A stretch of DNA of 64,000 bases from Archegozetes longisetosus (lineage: Eukaryota > Arthropoda > Arachnida > Sarcoptiformes > Trhypochthoniidae), in NCBI GenBank assembly GCA_018873245.2, contig JAEMBT020000003.1, positions 9,691,843 to 9,755,842 on the forward strand, given 5' to 3'. The notes under the pieces were generated by a model. That model had not been told where the DNA came from and did not search any database. It worked only from the letters and a program-made list of their open reading frames with translations. Position 1 is the first letter of the stretch; each line of letters starts with the position of its first letter. Positions 1-10,855 of this stretch are shown in pieces. Position numbers and translations under genes: made by a program.

Positions 1-111
1 TGATTATGAAATAATAAGCTTGAATCTATGTCCCGAAATTCAAACTTTTCTATTCAAAATGCAGGTTTACAACATTACAGGGATTTATTGAAAATTAAGG
101 GGGGAAATGCT

Positions 112-240
112 AAATAAAATATCAACGTGGAAATTTTGAATGAGATATCAACGTGGAAGTTTTGGACGAGATACCAACGTGAAAATATTGAATAAAATAT
201 CAACGTACAAATTTCGGAAAAGAATCTCAATGTGAAAATT
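112..240. repeat. 27-bp tandem repeat, about 4.7 copies
   Basis: Successive units are near-identical 25-27-mers built round the core ATATCAACGTGGAAATTTTG, starting near 112, 139, 166, 191 and 218. The last unit is the most diverged. No ORF spans it, so this is a short minisatellite in non-coding DNA. Confidence 0.8.
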
Positions 241-1098
241 GGTTATTCAAATCCCAAATCAAGTTCCAAACAAATTATATCTTCAACTGAAATTATAAAT
301 TTGAATATACTAGAACTATTCAAGTTTATCAGAAAGAAACATTTTATGGCCAAGATTTAGATTACTTGAAAATAATATATGGCTTGGTTTTGATTCCGAA
401 ACCTTTACCGTAAAATCTATTTTAGTCAGATATCCGACTAAAATTTTGAAGCTTTCAAGTCCGGAAAAGGTGAGACTCTGAATATTAAGATAAGTTATGT
501 GAACAATATATTTGAAATTAAAGCTACTATGTTACTCTAACAGTCCATGAGCCTAAGCCTGAATCTAGCGTTTCAGATATCAAAATTGATTTGACATTCA
601 AAAAGTCGAACAGTATTCTTAACTTTCTCTTAATTTATAATCTAACTTGATATTATGAAATATAATGGTAAAAATCACATACTCTTTTATGCAACTATAG
701 CCTGCCATGTATTGACCACGATCTTAAAAATTCTAGGATTTCAGTTAAAAAAATTTGTATACATGCCCAGCGCCTCATGTATTGCCCACATATCTAAAAT
801 TTTCAGAAATTAAACTTATCTCATATAAACCGTGGGTTATAGTCGTCAAAATAGAGTACATATACTATTACATCCAAAAGTAAAGTACATTTTTAGCTTA
901 AAATATATACTTCGCTGTATATAATTTTATTTAGTCGACTATATTGTCATTAAATTACGAATAAAAGTTCATTACTGTTCCGAATAGATTAAAAATTTAA
1001 TTTTCAGCTTTAAAAAAAGAACTCAACGATGAAAAAGCTTAACAGTATTTGATAAGTATAGCTTTCTATATGAAAATCTTTGCTTTACATCAAAGTAT
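241..1098. other. AT-rich non-coding stretch
   Basis: No ORF with coding character, splice-supported exon or clear repeat was seen on either strand. Confidence 0.5.
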
Positions 1099-1250
1099 AT
1101 ATGTAGCCTGTTTTTGAAGAAGTGCCTTAGAGAATAGGCCTTTAATATGCATTAAAAATATTTTCTCTATTGAATTCAATATAGAGAGTATTTTTAATGC
1201 ATAGTAAAAGGTCTATTCGCTGAGCACTTCTTCAAAAACAGGCTACATAT
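1099..1250. mobile_element. 152-bp foldback MITE-like palindrome
   Basis: The left arm starts ATATGTAGCCTGTTTTTGAA and the right arm ends with its reverse complement, TTCAAAAACAGGCTACATAT. The arms pair, with few mismatches, almost to the centre (around 1175). A transcript would fold into one long hairpin. There is no coding capacity. Family is unknown and no confident target duplication was found. Confidence 0.75.
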
Positions 1251-1919
1251 TTTAAAAATGCACTTTAACTTAAAATGTAATTGTATATAATACTAGTATT
1301 TAATGTATTTGTTGCAAAACACGAGAGTAATTCAATGCTTTATAGAGTTTCAGCAAAATATTTACTATTTCAAATAAGACGCAATCTATATTACGCTTAG
1401 TATTGCAAAAAACATTATTAATCTATTGATGCAATCTCGGTGTTGCGCAAATATTAAAGTATATAATATTAGAAAAAATATGAAGTTCAAAGGAAGAATT
1501 TAGGCGACATCCAGTCGATAGTTTGATAACTATAGAATACCTAATCAATAGCGTATAACAGTGAAATATAGCTTGTTGAACGCGCAAAGTACAAAATATA
1601 TCACTTAAAGCCTTCAATAGCTCTACAACAAGCAAACTGGTGTAGGATTTATCTGGGCGCGGTTTAGAACACGTTCTGATTAGAGAGGCGGAGCTTGAAT
1701 ATAAACCACCACTTGGAGAGAGGAATAGAAATACTATAAATTGTCTATAGTGAAAGGGAGGTAGTTATAACTACTTGAGTTATTGAATATCCCATAGTAT
1801 TAGTTATTAAAAAAAAGCATTGCGACAAGCAAAGCAATAAGATTTAAAAATATAGAAATTAAACAATCTTGAAGTTAACAAAAAAGTTCTATCGTCTTGT
1901 AATCTATCAAGATTACATA

Positions 1920-2365
1920 ACCTTATTATCCTAACAATCTAACCTAACGTAACTGTTCACACCTAATCTAACAATTATTCTAGCCTAACATAAACTAACC
2001 TAACTTAATTCAACATAATTGTCCTAACCTAGTCTGACATAATTGTTCTAAACTAACCTAATCTGATTTAGCTATCCTAACCTAACCTGACCTAACCTAC
2101 TCTGACGTAATCGTCCTAGCCAAACCTAATTCAATTGTTCTAACCTAACCTAATATGACATTATCGGCCTTACCTAACCTAATTTAACATAATTGTCCTA
2201 ACCTAACCTAATATAACATTCTAGCCTGACCTAACCTAACTTAAACTAATCTGACATAATTGTCCAAACCTAACCTAATCCAACATAATTGTTCTAACCT
2301 AATCTGACATATTCGTTCTAGCCAAATCTAACTTAATTGTCCTAACGTAGTCTGACCTAAGTAGT
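1920..2365. repeat. Degenerate interstitial CCTAA (telomere-like) repeat tract
   Basis: CCTAACCTAA-type blocks recur about every 30-40 bases, separated by spacers such as TCTGACATAATTGTT. CCTAA is the complement of TTAGG, the arthropod telomere unit. The tract is strongly degenerate and flanked by ordinary sequence, so it is not a functioning telomere. It may be an interstitial telomeric relic or a satellite with a longer unit that contains CCTAACC. Confidence 0.65.
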
Positions 2366-2732
2366 GATCATGATTGAAATGTGTCGTGAAATGTTATTAA
2401 CAATTCTGTTGAATGCAACTGAAAAATGGGTCATGAAATAAACCTGTAGGAATTCAATAGTAATTCAGGTTAATATAAGTTCAATAGAACGTTAAATAGA
2501 TATAGCTCCACCTCCTCTTGTCACAGCCACTTCATGCCTGATATTTATATTCCTCGCCCAAAGGGGGTGTTGACCTATATGTATGTCCCGCTCCTTCGGG
2601 GAGGGGTACATTCTAAACGGTACCTTTTTAAAATAAAACATGAGCTTTTCATTTTTTCAAGAAGCAAACGTCAGAAATATTTAAAATTAAACGGATTTTT
2701 AAAAATAAAATTCTAAGTGATTATAAATATCG

Positions 2733-2740
2733 GGAAATGT
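2733..2740. repeat. 8-bp target-site duplication, left (GGAAATGT)
   Basis: GGAAATGT lies directly left of the GGGT...ACCC element and is repeated exactly at 3343-3350 on its right side. Confidence 0.85.
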
Positions 2741-3342
2741 GGGTAAAACCGGGCTAATGGGTCTAAAGGGGTTCCCGACCCCTACCTCCAAGTGTGATAC
2801 ATCATTTGGATTCAGCTTGTCGAGCTGAACATTTTGATACCACAGTTGACTACTTCCAACCCGAACTTGACCACTTTTGGCCACCGAGACCCAACCCCCT
2901 CGAAAATGGGCAAACCTAGCTTTACCAAGTTGTAACCCAAGTCAAACCTGATTTAAACGAAGGCATAATAAGTTAGGTCGCTTCGAGATCTAACCTATTC
3001 TCCCTTAGTTTATATCAGGCTTGTTTGGGTTACGACTCGGGAATCCAGGTTTATCCATTACGAGGTACTAAACCAAACAATGATGGATATCTCGAGATCT
3101 ACTTGTGATAATTGATCAAGTGGGGTATCAAAATGCTCAGTTCGGTGCCCTGAGTCCAACGATATACCACTTGGCGGGGTCAGCCACTCCCGTCGAGAGT
3201 TGTCCAGAAGTGGTCAGGTTCGGATCAGAAGTGGTCAAGTGTGATATCAAAACGTTCAGCTTGACGAACTGAATCCAATGGTATATCACACTTTGGGGTG
3301 GGGGTCGGAAACCCCTTTAGACTCATTAGCTCAGATTCACCC
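2741..3342. mobile_element. Non-autonomous GGGT...ACCC foldback transposon, copy 1
   Basis: The element is 602 bp. Its left end GGGTAAAACCGGGCTAATGG pairs with the right end, and inverted-repeat similarity runs inward for well over 100 bp, including an AAGTGTGATA...TATCACACTT pair. A second internal inverted pair (GTAACCCAAG... / ...TTGGGTTACG) lies in the middle. It is flanked by an exact 8-bp duplication (GGAAATGT). An 8-bp duplication is typical of hAT-like, P-like or Merlin-like transposases. No transposase is encoded. Copy 2 is at 62365-62854. Confidence 0.85.
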
Positions 3343-3350
3343 GGAAATGT
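3343..3350. repeat. 8-bp target-site duplication, right (GGAAATGT)
   Basis: Exact partner of 2733-2740. Confidence 0.85.
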
Positions 3351-3833
3351 AACATTGAATCGATTTGATTATAAGAATAGGTGTACAATTTTTGAACTCA
3401 TTACTTTGAAATCCAAACTTTTGACAAATTTATGCGAAAAATGAAATTCTTTTTCATATAAAATTGATTTAAAAACGAAAATTAAATATAATTTATTAAT
3501 ATTCCATTCTACAAAAATAAAATTTTGTTCATCATGAGTCTTTTTGCTTACTAATTGGATTCATATTTAATTTATTCACAAATTGGATTCACATTCAATA
3601 TATTTAGATATCAGTAATTGGTGTAAAACTTTTTCCAATTAGAACTCAAAAAAAAGTACTCAAATCGAGCACGAAATGTGGCTCAATTTTTTCTGCAATT
3701 GAATTTGCTTTGTATATGATATACTTTGATATATGCTCGTAAATATCAGAGCCTTAGTCACTCACTTTCAGAAAAGAGCTATGGACTGGACTCAAGTTTT
3801 AAAGCTCGAGTCATTGCTGCGACTGCCTGTACT

Positions 3834-4298
3834 GAGGAGGTGCTGATACTGCCTAAACGAAAACTTGACTAACTAAAAGTTTGAGATTTCAATGAGGAAG
3901 CTACTTTTTCATAATTAAGTCATCTAATAAAACAGTTTAATCATTGGTTTAACAAACTGAATCGTCGCTTATTATGTCGTAAGATAATATCTATGACACT
4001 TCAATCAGTTAAACCAATCATTTCATATACTAAACTCAATTCGAGTCTAAAGGTCGTAACGACCACAATGTCATAATTATAACTCGAATTGTGTTGAATA
4101 AAGAAATGATTGGTTTGACTAATTGAAGCGTCATAGATATCATCTTATGACATAATAGGCGACCGTAAACGTGTTAAACCAATGGTTAAACCGTCTTAGA
4201 TACAACTTAATTATGCAATAATAAGCTACTGCCCCCAAAATGAATCTCAAACTTTCAGTTAATCAAACTTTCGTTTAAGCCAGTGTAAGCGCCTTCTG
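3834..4298. mobile_element. Long foldback element with arms of about 200 bp
   Basis: The left arm carries TAAACGAAAACTTGACTAAC, then CATAATTAAGT, then TTGGTTTAAC, then a CTATGACACTTCAATCAGT block. The right arm carries their reverse complements in mirrored order (ACTAATTGAAGCGTCATAG, GTTAAACCAA, ACTTAATTATG, AAACTTTCGTTTAAGCC). The turn is near 4050. Arm identity looks roughly 80-85% by eye. It has no ORF; the outer ends are fuzzy. Confidence 0.75.
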
Positions 4299-4924
4299 GG
4301 CGCCGACAATCGGTGTCACGCCTAGAAGTCAGAGCTATTTGTGAAACACGACCGAATATGAAACTTTTGCTTTGAATTACCTCAATCTAACAACTTTTAC
4401 TAATTCACAAGTTATGTTAACTATTTCGGATCAGTTTTAAAACTGGAGTTCAGTTTATAATTTTCTTCTGAAAAGGATGATAGAGCATCATGGTACAAGT
4501 CCTTGAAGCATTTCTATTAATGTTGTATAAGAAAAATTAGGAGAAAGTTTTCAGCAAAATTTCCTGAAACTTTGCAATACTAGTTTAGATTGAACTACCA
4601 TGTTTCATGTAATTCAACCCTTTCTACCATAAATCTTCAGATACGTATTAATACCAAAATTACTTTTCCCAAAATTTCAAGCACAATCAAATCTAACTTT
4701 TCTATTATATATAATACTTAATTAGTTTTTGTTATAAATTAATGTATTTTTATCTTTAATATTGAATTTTGAACAGTCTTGAAAACATCGCTAGAGTACA
4801 GAACAGTTTTTCTGACAACTGGCTGTCAAAAATCAGCTTTGAATCAAAACAAAAACAAACTTAGAAACTTTTGAAGAAAGGATCCACTTGGATATAATTG
4901 AAAGGACAAGATTCTAATCATAAT

Positions 4925-6788
4925 ATGTCCATACTTTCTGATGAGGTCGATATCGCAGATGACGCCCGAAGACTTTGCGGACAACAAATAGACGGCGAAA
5001 AAGCATTAAATAATCGGAAACGAAAGTTTAGCCAAAGTCTCGAAGAAGAATTAGATAATGAGACCACTAAGCGATATTTTCAAGTAGCAAAACCAGAAAA
5101 TATCAATGACCTAAGTCCAGAAGTATTTCAATTAATTTTTGCCAGATATTTGAAGTCTAATAACTGGAGAAAGTTAGTTCCATTAAGACTAGTTTGCAAG
5201 CACTGGAGAAATAACATTGACTCATATCTAGCTTCAAGACATGGCTTTCAATACACTGGTCGGGTGACCAAAGGCTCGCCGCCACCAGCAATGAATTACT
5301 ACGAATTTAATGCAATGCTAAGTTTCTATCCAAATATGAGGCAATTGATTGTAAAAAACTTCACAGCTAGTGATCATTTGATTGCAATTTTGAGGCAAAA
5401 TGTACCGAAGCTTGAGACTCAGCCTCTACGGTTGTCGAAACTTGACTTGAAGGGAATCACTATTTTGGCAGTTAGGTTTCCACAAATCAATTTTCTTGAT
5501 ATTTCTAATTGCGAGTTGGATGAACATAGGTTTGTAATTATTCTAGTTATTTAATTTCTAGGATTTTTCTAAACAATTAGAACCTTATTTGAATCGATTA
5601 CTAGATTTAAACTGCATGCAGTATTGCCCATCAATAAGCGTTCATACATTGTTCAAAAGACCTCATTGGTTGATTGATCTCCTTTAATTAAAAGTACATA
5701 CTGTATACACTTTTAAATGGGCATTATAAGGTTACAAGTACCAATATCAGAATAGTAACCATTTGAAATAAAGTTTCCCATTTCAAAGTTCTGACCCTAT
5801 TTTGGTATTAACGGTGGTTAAAGAGCAATACTCTAAAACTTTTGAAATTTGTTGTCTAGGTTAAGTATTTTATGCGAAAATTTACACAAGCTTAAGATAA
5901 TGAACGCCATAAATCCAGGTCGAGAAATAACTGGTCTTTGTCTGAGTAAACTGGGACCTGAGATACAAGATATTTGGATAGGTTTGAATCATTTGAATGA
6001 TGTCAATCCTGCGCTCGAGGCTCTGGTATCGGGGAATGGAAAAAATTTAATACATTTTGGACTAATTGTGGCCAATTATCAGTCAACGAATTGGAAACTG
6101 ATAACAGATAACATGACAAGATTGAAAAGCTTGAAATTGACTTTTGGCTCTTATGGAGGCGGAAGTCTTAGGCATTGCAAAGTTGAAAGATTTGGAGTTT
6201 TTAGTGTTAGCCGAGGATTCGCGTAATGAAGAACAATCAGTTCTAACCGACGAGTCACTGATTCCTGTGATTCAAGGCTGTAATAAATTGAAAAGTATAG
6301 CAATTGCCGGAACTAAAGCCAAAACTTGTCGATTTACACATAGATCGATAGCATTAATACCGAAATATTGTCAGCATATGGAACAGATAAGGTTTCTTAA
6401 TGCACACAATGTTTTAGATTCGACTCTCAAAGAATTAGCAACTATTTCAACGTTACTAGTATTACATCTGTCATCAATGGCTGCAATTACTGATGAAGGA
6501 GTTATTGAATTTTTAAAAAAAGCTAAAAAAGTGAGAAATTTTCGTGTTTCGGACTGTCCGCGAGTAACCGAAGCCATTATCGAACCTTGGATAGAAATAG
6601 CTAAAGCTAGGCCTCAAGATAAGTTGAAAGTCTATTTGGAAGGCGTTACTGTGACTCGCTCTTTGGAAGGTTTGCCACCCAATCTCAAGATTGATATAAA
6701 TGATAAGCCTAATAGTGAAAGTGGCCCCAGAAGACAGAATGTTTTGGTACGAAATTCAACATTAAATAATACCATTAATGCTGGTTGA
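4925..6788 (+). CDS. F-box and leucine-rich-repeat protein (FBXL-like), two exons, one frame break
   Basis: Exon 1 runs 4925-5529 and exon 2 5860-6788, joined in phase (AG|G, Arg) across a GT...AG intron of 330 bp. The first ATG is at 4925. The N-terminus is charged with an NRKRK patch. An F-box follows at about residues 58-105 (INDLSPEVFQLIF...LRLVCKHWRN). LRR-like segments follow (LRLSKLDLKGI, FLDISNCEL, LKSLKLTF, LEFLVLA, VRNFRVSDCPRVTE). By family, F-box/LRR proteins are SCF ubiquitin-ligase substrate receptors; the target is unknown. Exon 2 changes frame at about 6155-6163 (a GGAGGCGG run with one extra base), which splits the LRR region into two overlapping frames. This is a sequencing indel or a genuine lesion. 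An open stretch with LRR-like residues at 5562-5685 inside the intron does not join in phase. Confidence 0.75.
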
Positions 6789-6944
6789 GTTAGTTTAACG
6801 AATTACAGCCAAGGCTGTTAATTCACCGATGCTACGTTATCCATTCTTTGACTAATTGACTAATTGAGCACTGCTAAAACTAAAGAAGCCAACAGTCTCT
6901 TAAAATAAAATATATAAAGAATTGTTTTAGGAGAATGTCAAATA

Positions 6945-7980
6945 CAGGGTAGTTCATAACCTTTTCTTAGGGGAGAAGCACAGCAAAAACAGTAAAAGAT
7001 AAAAAGCTGAACTAAATCTTACTGTGGCCTACATGAAAAACGTAATTAAGAAGTTTAAAAATCAGTCTATCCGTCATTTGCTTTCTTTACAGCCCTAATA
7101 CGCGTTAAATGTGAAAATAAAAGTTCTTCAAACAAATCTGTGCAATTTTCAAACGACTTTAAAACCTGTGGGACATGGGTTTTAAACGTTTCGTATGAAT
7201 ATCTGTCTTTAAACTACAAAGCAATTGGATTCCCTTCAAATACTTTGGGTTTAATTTTCACAAACGAATACATTTTTGAGCAGCTGATACTGTTTTAATG
7301 AAAGCGGAGAGTGTATTATTGAAATATTCGAACAGTTACAAAACTGTTCTCACTGGTTGAATGAATCCTAACTCGATAGAGAAAAAAGTTGTTGGTAGAG
7401 ATAAAGTTGTGGGGACTCTCATTGATTCATTATAAACTATTGACTCCTTATGGTGTCATTAGTTCATTTACGTCTCCTTATTGTTGCCCACATTCAAATA
7501 CACATGTCCCAATTATTTAAAAATATTTATATTTGATAATTAAATTAAAAATGTGCCGTGGCTAGAAATAGGCAAAATAATAATAGTAATGAAATCAACG
7601 ACAATGACAATAATGAATGTCGTAATAATGGTAGTAGTGCTGGAGGTACTAGTGTTACAGGTGATGTAGGTGTCATAGATGACACAGGTTCAAGTGATTA
7701 TATGGGGGAAGCTAATATAGAATGAATTTTACTGAATTTTAGATACAAAACTTAAAGTTAGTGGGAGACAGTGGAAATCAATGGGGATTATTGGAAGTCC
7801 ATAATAGTCAATAGAAGTCAATTGGAGTCAATGATTAAGGGTCGTTGTAAAAGTTACAAGTAAATCAGTCAAATTTGGTAGAGTTGCTTCCAGGTCCCCG
7901 TTTCATATATGATAACCAAAAATAATATACTATCAGCGGTTACTTTTGCACCCCTTGGGAAAAGGTTATGAATCACCCTG
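6945..7980. mobile_element. Mariner-type element with 34-bp terminal repeats, no intact transposase
   Basis: The left end CAGGGTAGTTCATAACCTTT and right end AAAGGTTATGAATCACCCTG are inverted repeats (about 34 bp with mismatches). Both are flanked by TA (6943-6944 and 7981-7982), the target duplication of the Tc1/mariner superfamily. The 1036-bp body has no transposase ORF; it contains low-complexity GGTAGTAGTGCTGGAGGTAC-type sequence near 7630. A decayed or internally rearranged copy, just downstream of the F-box gene. Confidence 0.75.
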
Positions 7981-8100
7981 TATGCAGTAGTATGAAGTAT
8001 TTTATAAGCGAAAATGAACTTAAAATTTTCTCTAGAACAAATTGAAATATGGTTGAAATGCTTGAAAAACTTGAAAGCGAAACATTACTGGTTAAATGTA

Positions 8101-8733
8101 CAATCAGAAAAAGTATACGTTAAAACGTGCGCTTAAAAACCAATGAAAGCCAATAAGAGATGACCCAAATAAGGGAAAGATTGAATAAATAATGTAACAT
8201 TACTGTATATAATTTTGATTGTATATCAGAGTTTTACTTCACATTAAAGAAAATATTCGTAAAACAGGTTTACGCTGATTTACAGTGCGAAACTTTTAAA
8301 CTTTTGGAACTGATATAAACACAAGCAAACGATGTTTACAACATTTTCTGTGAAGTGTTTTTAAAACTAAAGACTTTCAAGCTTTTACTCAAATTTGGAG
8401 AAAGTAGGTATTGAAAAGTCAGTTAAAAATAATCTGATGCACAATCAAAGTTATATACAGTATTAATTTGATAAGTATTATTTCTTCATAATATAAGTCA
8501 TAAAAATCTAAAGCTTATCTTTAAATCTGTTTAAGGAAAATTTGTTTACAAGTGTTTTTTATGAGCGTTTTATCGGTAAAACGATTAATGCATGTAAAAC
8601 TTCATTGTTTTGTTTTGCCCTAAACTTGAGTTTATAAAAGTTTTCAAAATCTTAATTACTTAAATATTAAGGTGATCCTTAAGTATGTTAGGCGCAAAAA
8701 AGCTCTATTTACGTATACATTTTTGTCCGATTG
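8101..8733. mobile_element. MITE-like element with CAATC...GATTG ends and TA flanks
   Basis: The left end CAATCAGAAAAAGTATACGT and right end ACGTATACATTTTTGTCCGATTG are imperfect inverted repeats flanked by TA on both sides. It has no coding capacity. The TIRs are more diverged than in the other elements, so the boundary is tentative. Confidence 0.5.
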
Positions 8734-8959
8734 TACATGCAACTAGATTATGCATACACAATTAAATATTTGTTATGATGAACTAATTGAATAGATTTAC
8801 CAATCCTACAATCAGTCAATACTTGAATATCTGAGACTTCATGGAAAATTTAGATAAATCTATAATACACTTTGAATTCATGTGATTGAATTCACCAATT
8901 CATAGTAAAAACGACGAAAGAAATGATAATTATAACAGAGTGAAAGTTGTGATATTTAC

Positions 8960-9175
8960 TAGTCATGAAAACAAGATCTTGTCTCGTGGAAAATCTTGCG
9001 GAATCTCGAGATATCTCGTCTAATGGGACGAGACGAAATCAGTTTTCCGTAAAATTAATAAGACGAGAAGAGACGAGAAGAGACAAGACGGTATGAGAAG
9101 CAAAATTTTGAAAAAATAATAATCACGGGAAGACACGAGATTGTACTGGACCATATGAGATCGAGACGAGATCAA
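8960..9175. repeat. Degenerate CGAGA/TCTCG-rich repeat
   Basis: ACGAGAC/GAGACGAGA motifs recur in direct and inverted orientation (TCTCGAGATATCTCGTC; AGACGAGAAGAGACGAGAAG). This is either a simple repeat or the worn subterminal region of a transposon. No coding sense. Confidence 0.55.
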
Positions 9176-9929
9176 GATTCATACAATCAAAATATTTTAC
9201 GACTAATATCTACGAATGTATTGCAGTAAATACTCGAATATTTTTAATTCTTACAACGAGCATTGATTTTGCCACTTAGCCAACTGATAATCAGAAAAAT
9301 ATCAGACTAACTGGTTAGTGCAGTAGCTGAGTTTGTGGTCTGAGGCCTAGATGTCTGTAATTGAGTGCTTCGAATTTTAGAGGTAATGTTATTCATATTG
9401 ATATATCTTTTAATTGATTATCAAACTTTTTAACAATGTTACTAACTGGCAATGTGATTAGCCAGTAATTTAGTGATGTTAAGTCAGATAAGACTTACAT
9501 TTCTTTTGTATCAGTTTAAAATTCTAAAATTTTTTATAAGATTCAAACTTTTCGTTGAGATAGTAAGCATTTAAATTAAACTAAGCCGGGAACTCAGAAA
9601 TGTTATACGAGTGATCTTTGATTTCATTTTATGTGTTGAAAAGCATAGGTATATTTTTATAAGCTCTTTAGTTCTTTATCATCGTTCATTTCATTGTCAA
9701 CTGAGACGAATAATTGACTAAATTATAGCAAAGGCATATGTAAACAAAACTGAACTTTATTTGAATAATTTTGATTGATGTAAATATGACACATATTATC
9801 GCTTATTAATTTTTCTCCTTATTCTTATTTGAATTGTTAAAGTGTTTAATGGTTTTTTAATTAATTTCTAGTAGTTTATATTTCTTAATAAGTATGAAAC
9901 AACAATTTACTATAAAATTCTTAGTCTAC

Positions 9930-10307
9930 TAAACAGCGAAACGTGTTAATTAAGAATTAAATCCATTTAACTTTTAAATGTTAGTAAAAATTAAGACAAT
10001 TACTAAGTACTAAGTAATTAATTCAGTATACAATTAATCTGTTTTAAAGTTTGTTATATTATATTTAACGCAAAGGTTTTTATATTCAACTTAAAGCATT
10101 TTCCAAAGCTCACTTTAAAGGACTTGTATTAAGTAAGGGTTTATAGCATAAGAATTAGTGAAAAGTCATGTTAAAACAGATTAATTGTATACTGAATTAA
10201 GTAATTGGCATTTAGTTATTTTAAATTTGACTTGTCTTAACCTTTACTAATAATTAGAAGTTAAAAGAGGATAATTCTTAATTAAAAGTTGTGAAGTTCG
10301 CTGTTAA
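9930..10307. mobile_element. Foldback element, about 378 bp
   Basis: The left arm runs TAAACAGCGAA...TTAATTAAGAATTAAATCC...AATTCAGTATACAATTAATCTG. The right arm mirrors it as CAGATTAATTGTATACTGAATT...GGATAATTCTTAATTAAAAG...TTCGCTGTTA. The arms are about 120 bp around a central unpaired segment (about 10050-10175). Non-coding. Confidence 0.7.
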
Positions 10308-10855
10308 GCTACAATTTATATTTAATGGTGTAATAGCTTCGTATTTTTAAATGTTTTTATGATGTAATCTATTATTATTTGGTTTTATTTAGTCTTTATA
10401 TCACATAAACTGCTTTTTATAGATAACGCTTTAGGAAAATTTTTAAATTTATACATTATAAAACAAATGGATGATTACTCAAATAATTTGAAATTTTAGG
10501 CTTATTGAAGTCATTTTTAAAAATAGAGTACTAGTATTTTATAACGTTAATTAATATAACTTTTAGTTCTTATCAATATTCTATTTCAGGATTATTTAAT
10601 TTGCAAATCATAATCTTGGGTGTGTCAAAGTTTTATCCTCTATAAGTTAATAAAAATCATAAAGTTTTCTACGAAGAATATTTATTCTTTATTAATAAAC
10701 ATAATGTTTTCCTTTTTTCACGTATTTTAGATTTAGCGCCTAAAGAGCGTTTAAAGAGCTCTCTTGTCTCTAATTTGCACCAAATGAGCTTTCGCCTTTA
10801 TTAATCGCTTATAGATTATTACATTCAATAGTTTTAAAGTTATAAAACAACCGAA
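10308..10855. other. AT-rich intergenic/3' flank of the decarboxylase gene
   Basis: Nothing with coding character seen. This is the downstream side of the minus-strand decarboxylase gene. Confidence 0.5.

Noticed and set aside
1920-2365. CCTAA tract as a true telomere
   Set aside because: Strongly degenerate, short, and followed by more than 60 kb of ordinary sequence.
5562-5685. Open stretch in the F-box/LRR intron with LRR-like residues (LEPYLNRLLDLN)
   Set aside because: Follows an AG but does not join exon 1 in phase and would imply a 32-bp intron; may be an old exon or chance.
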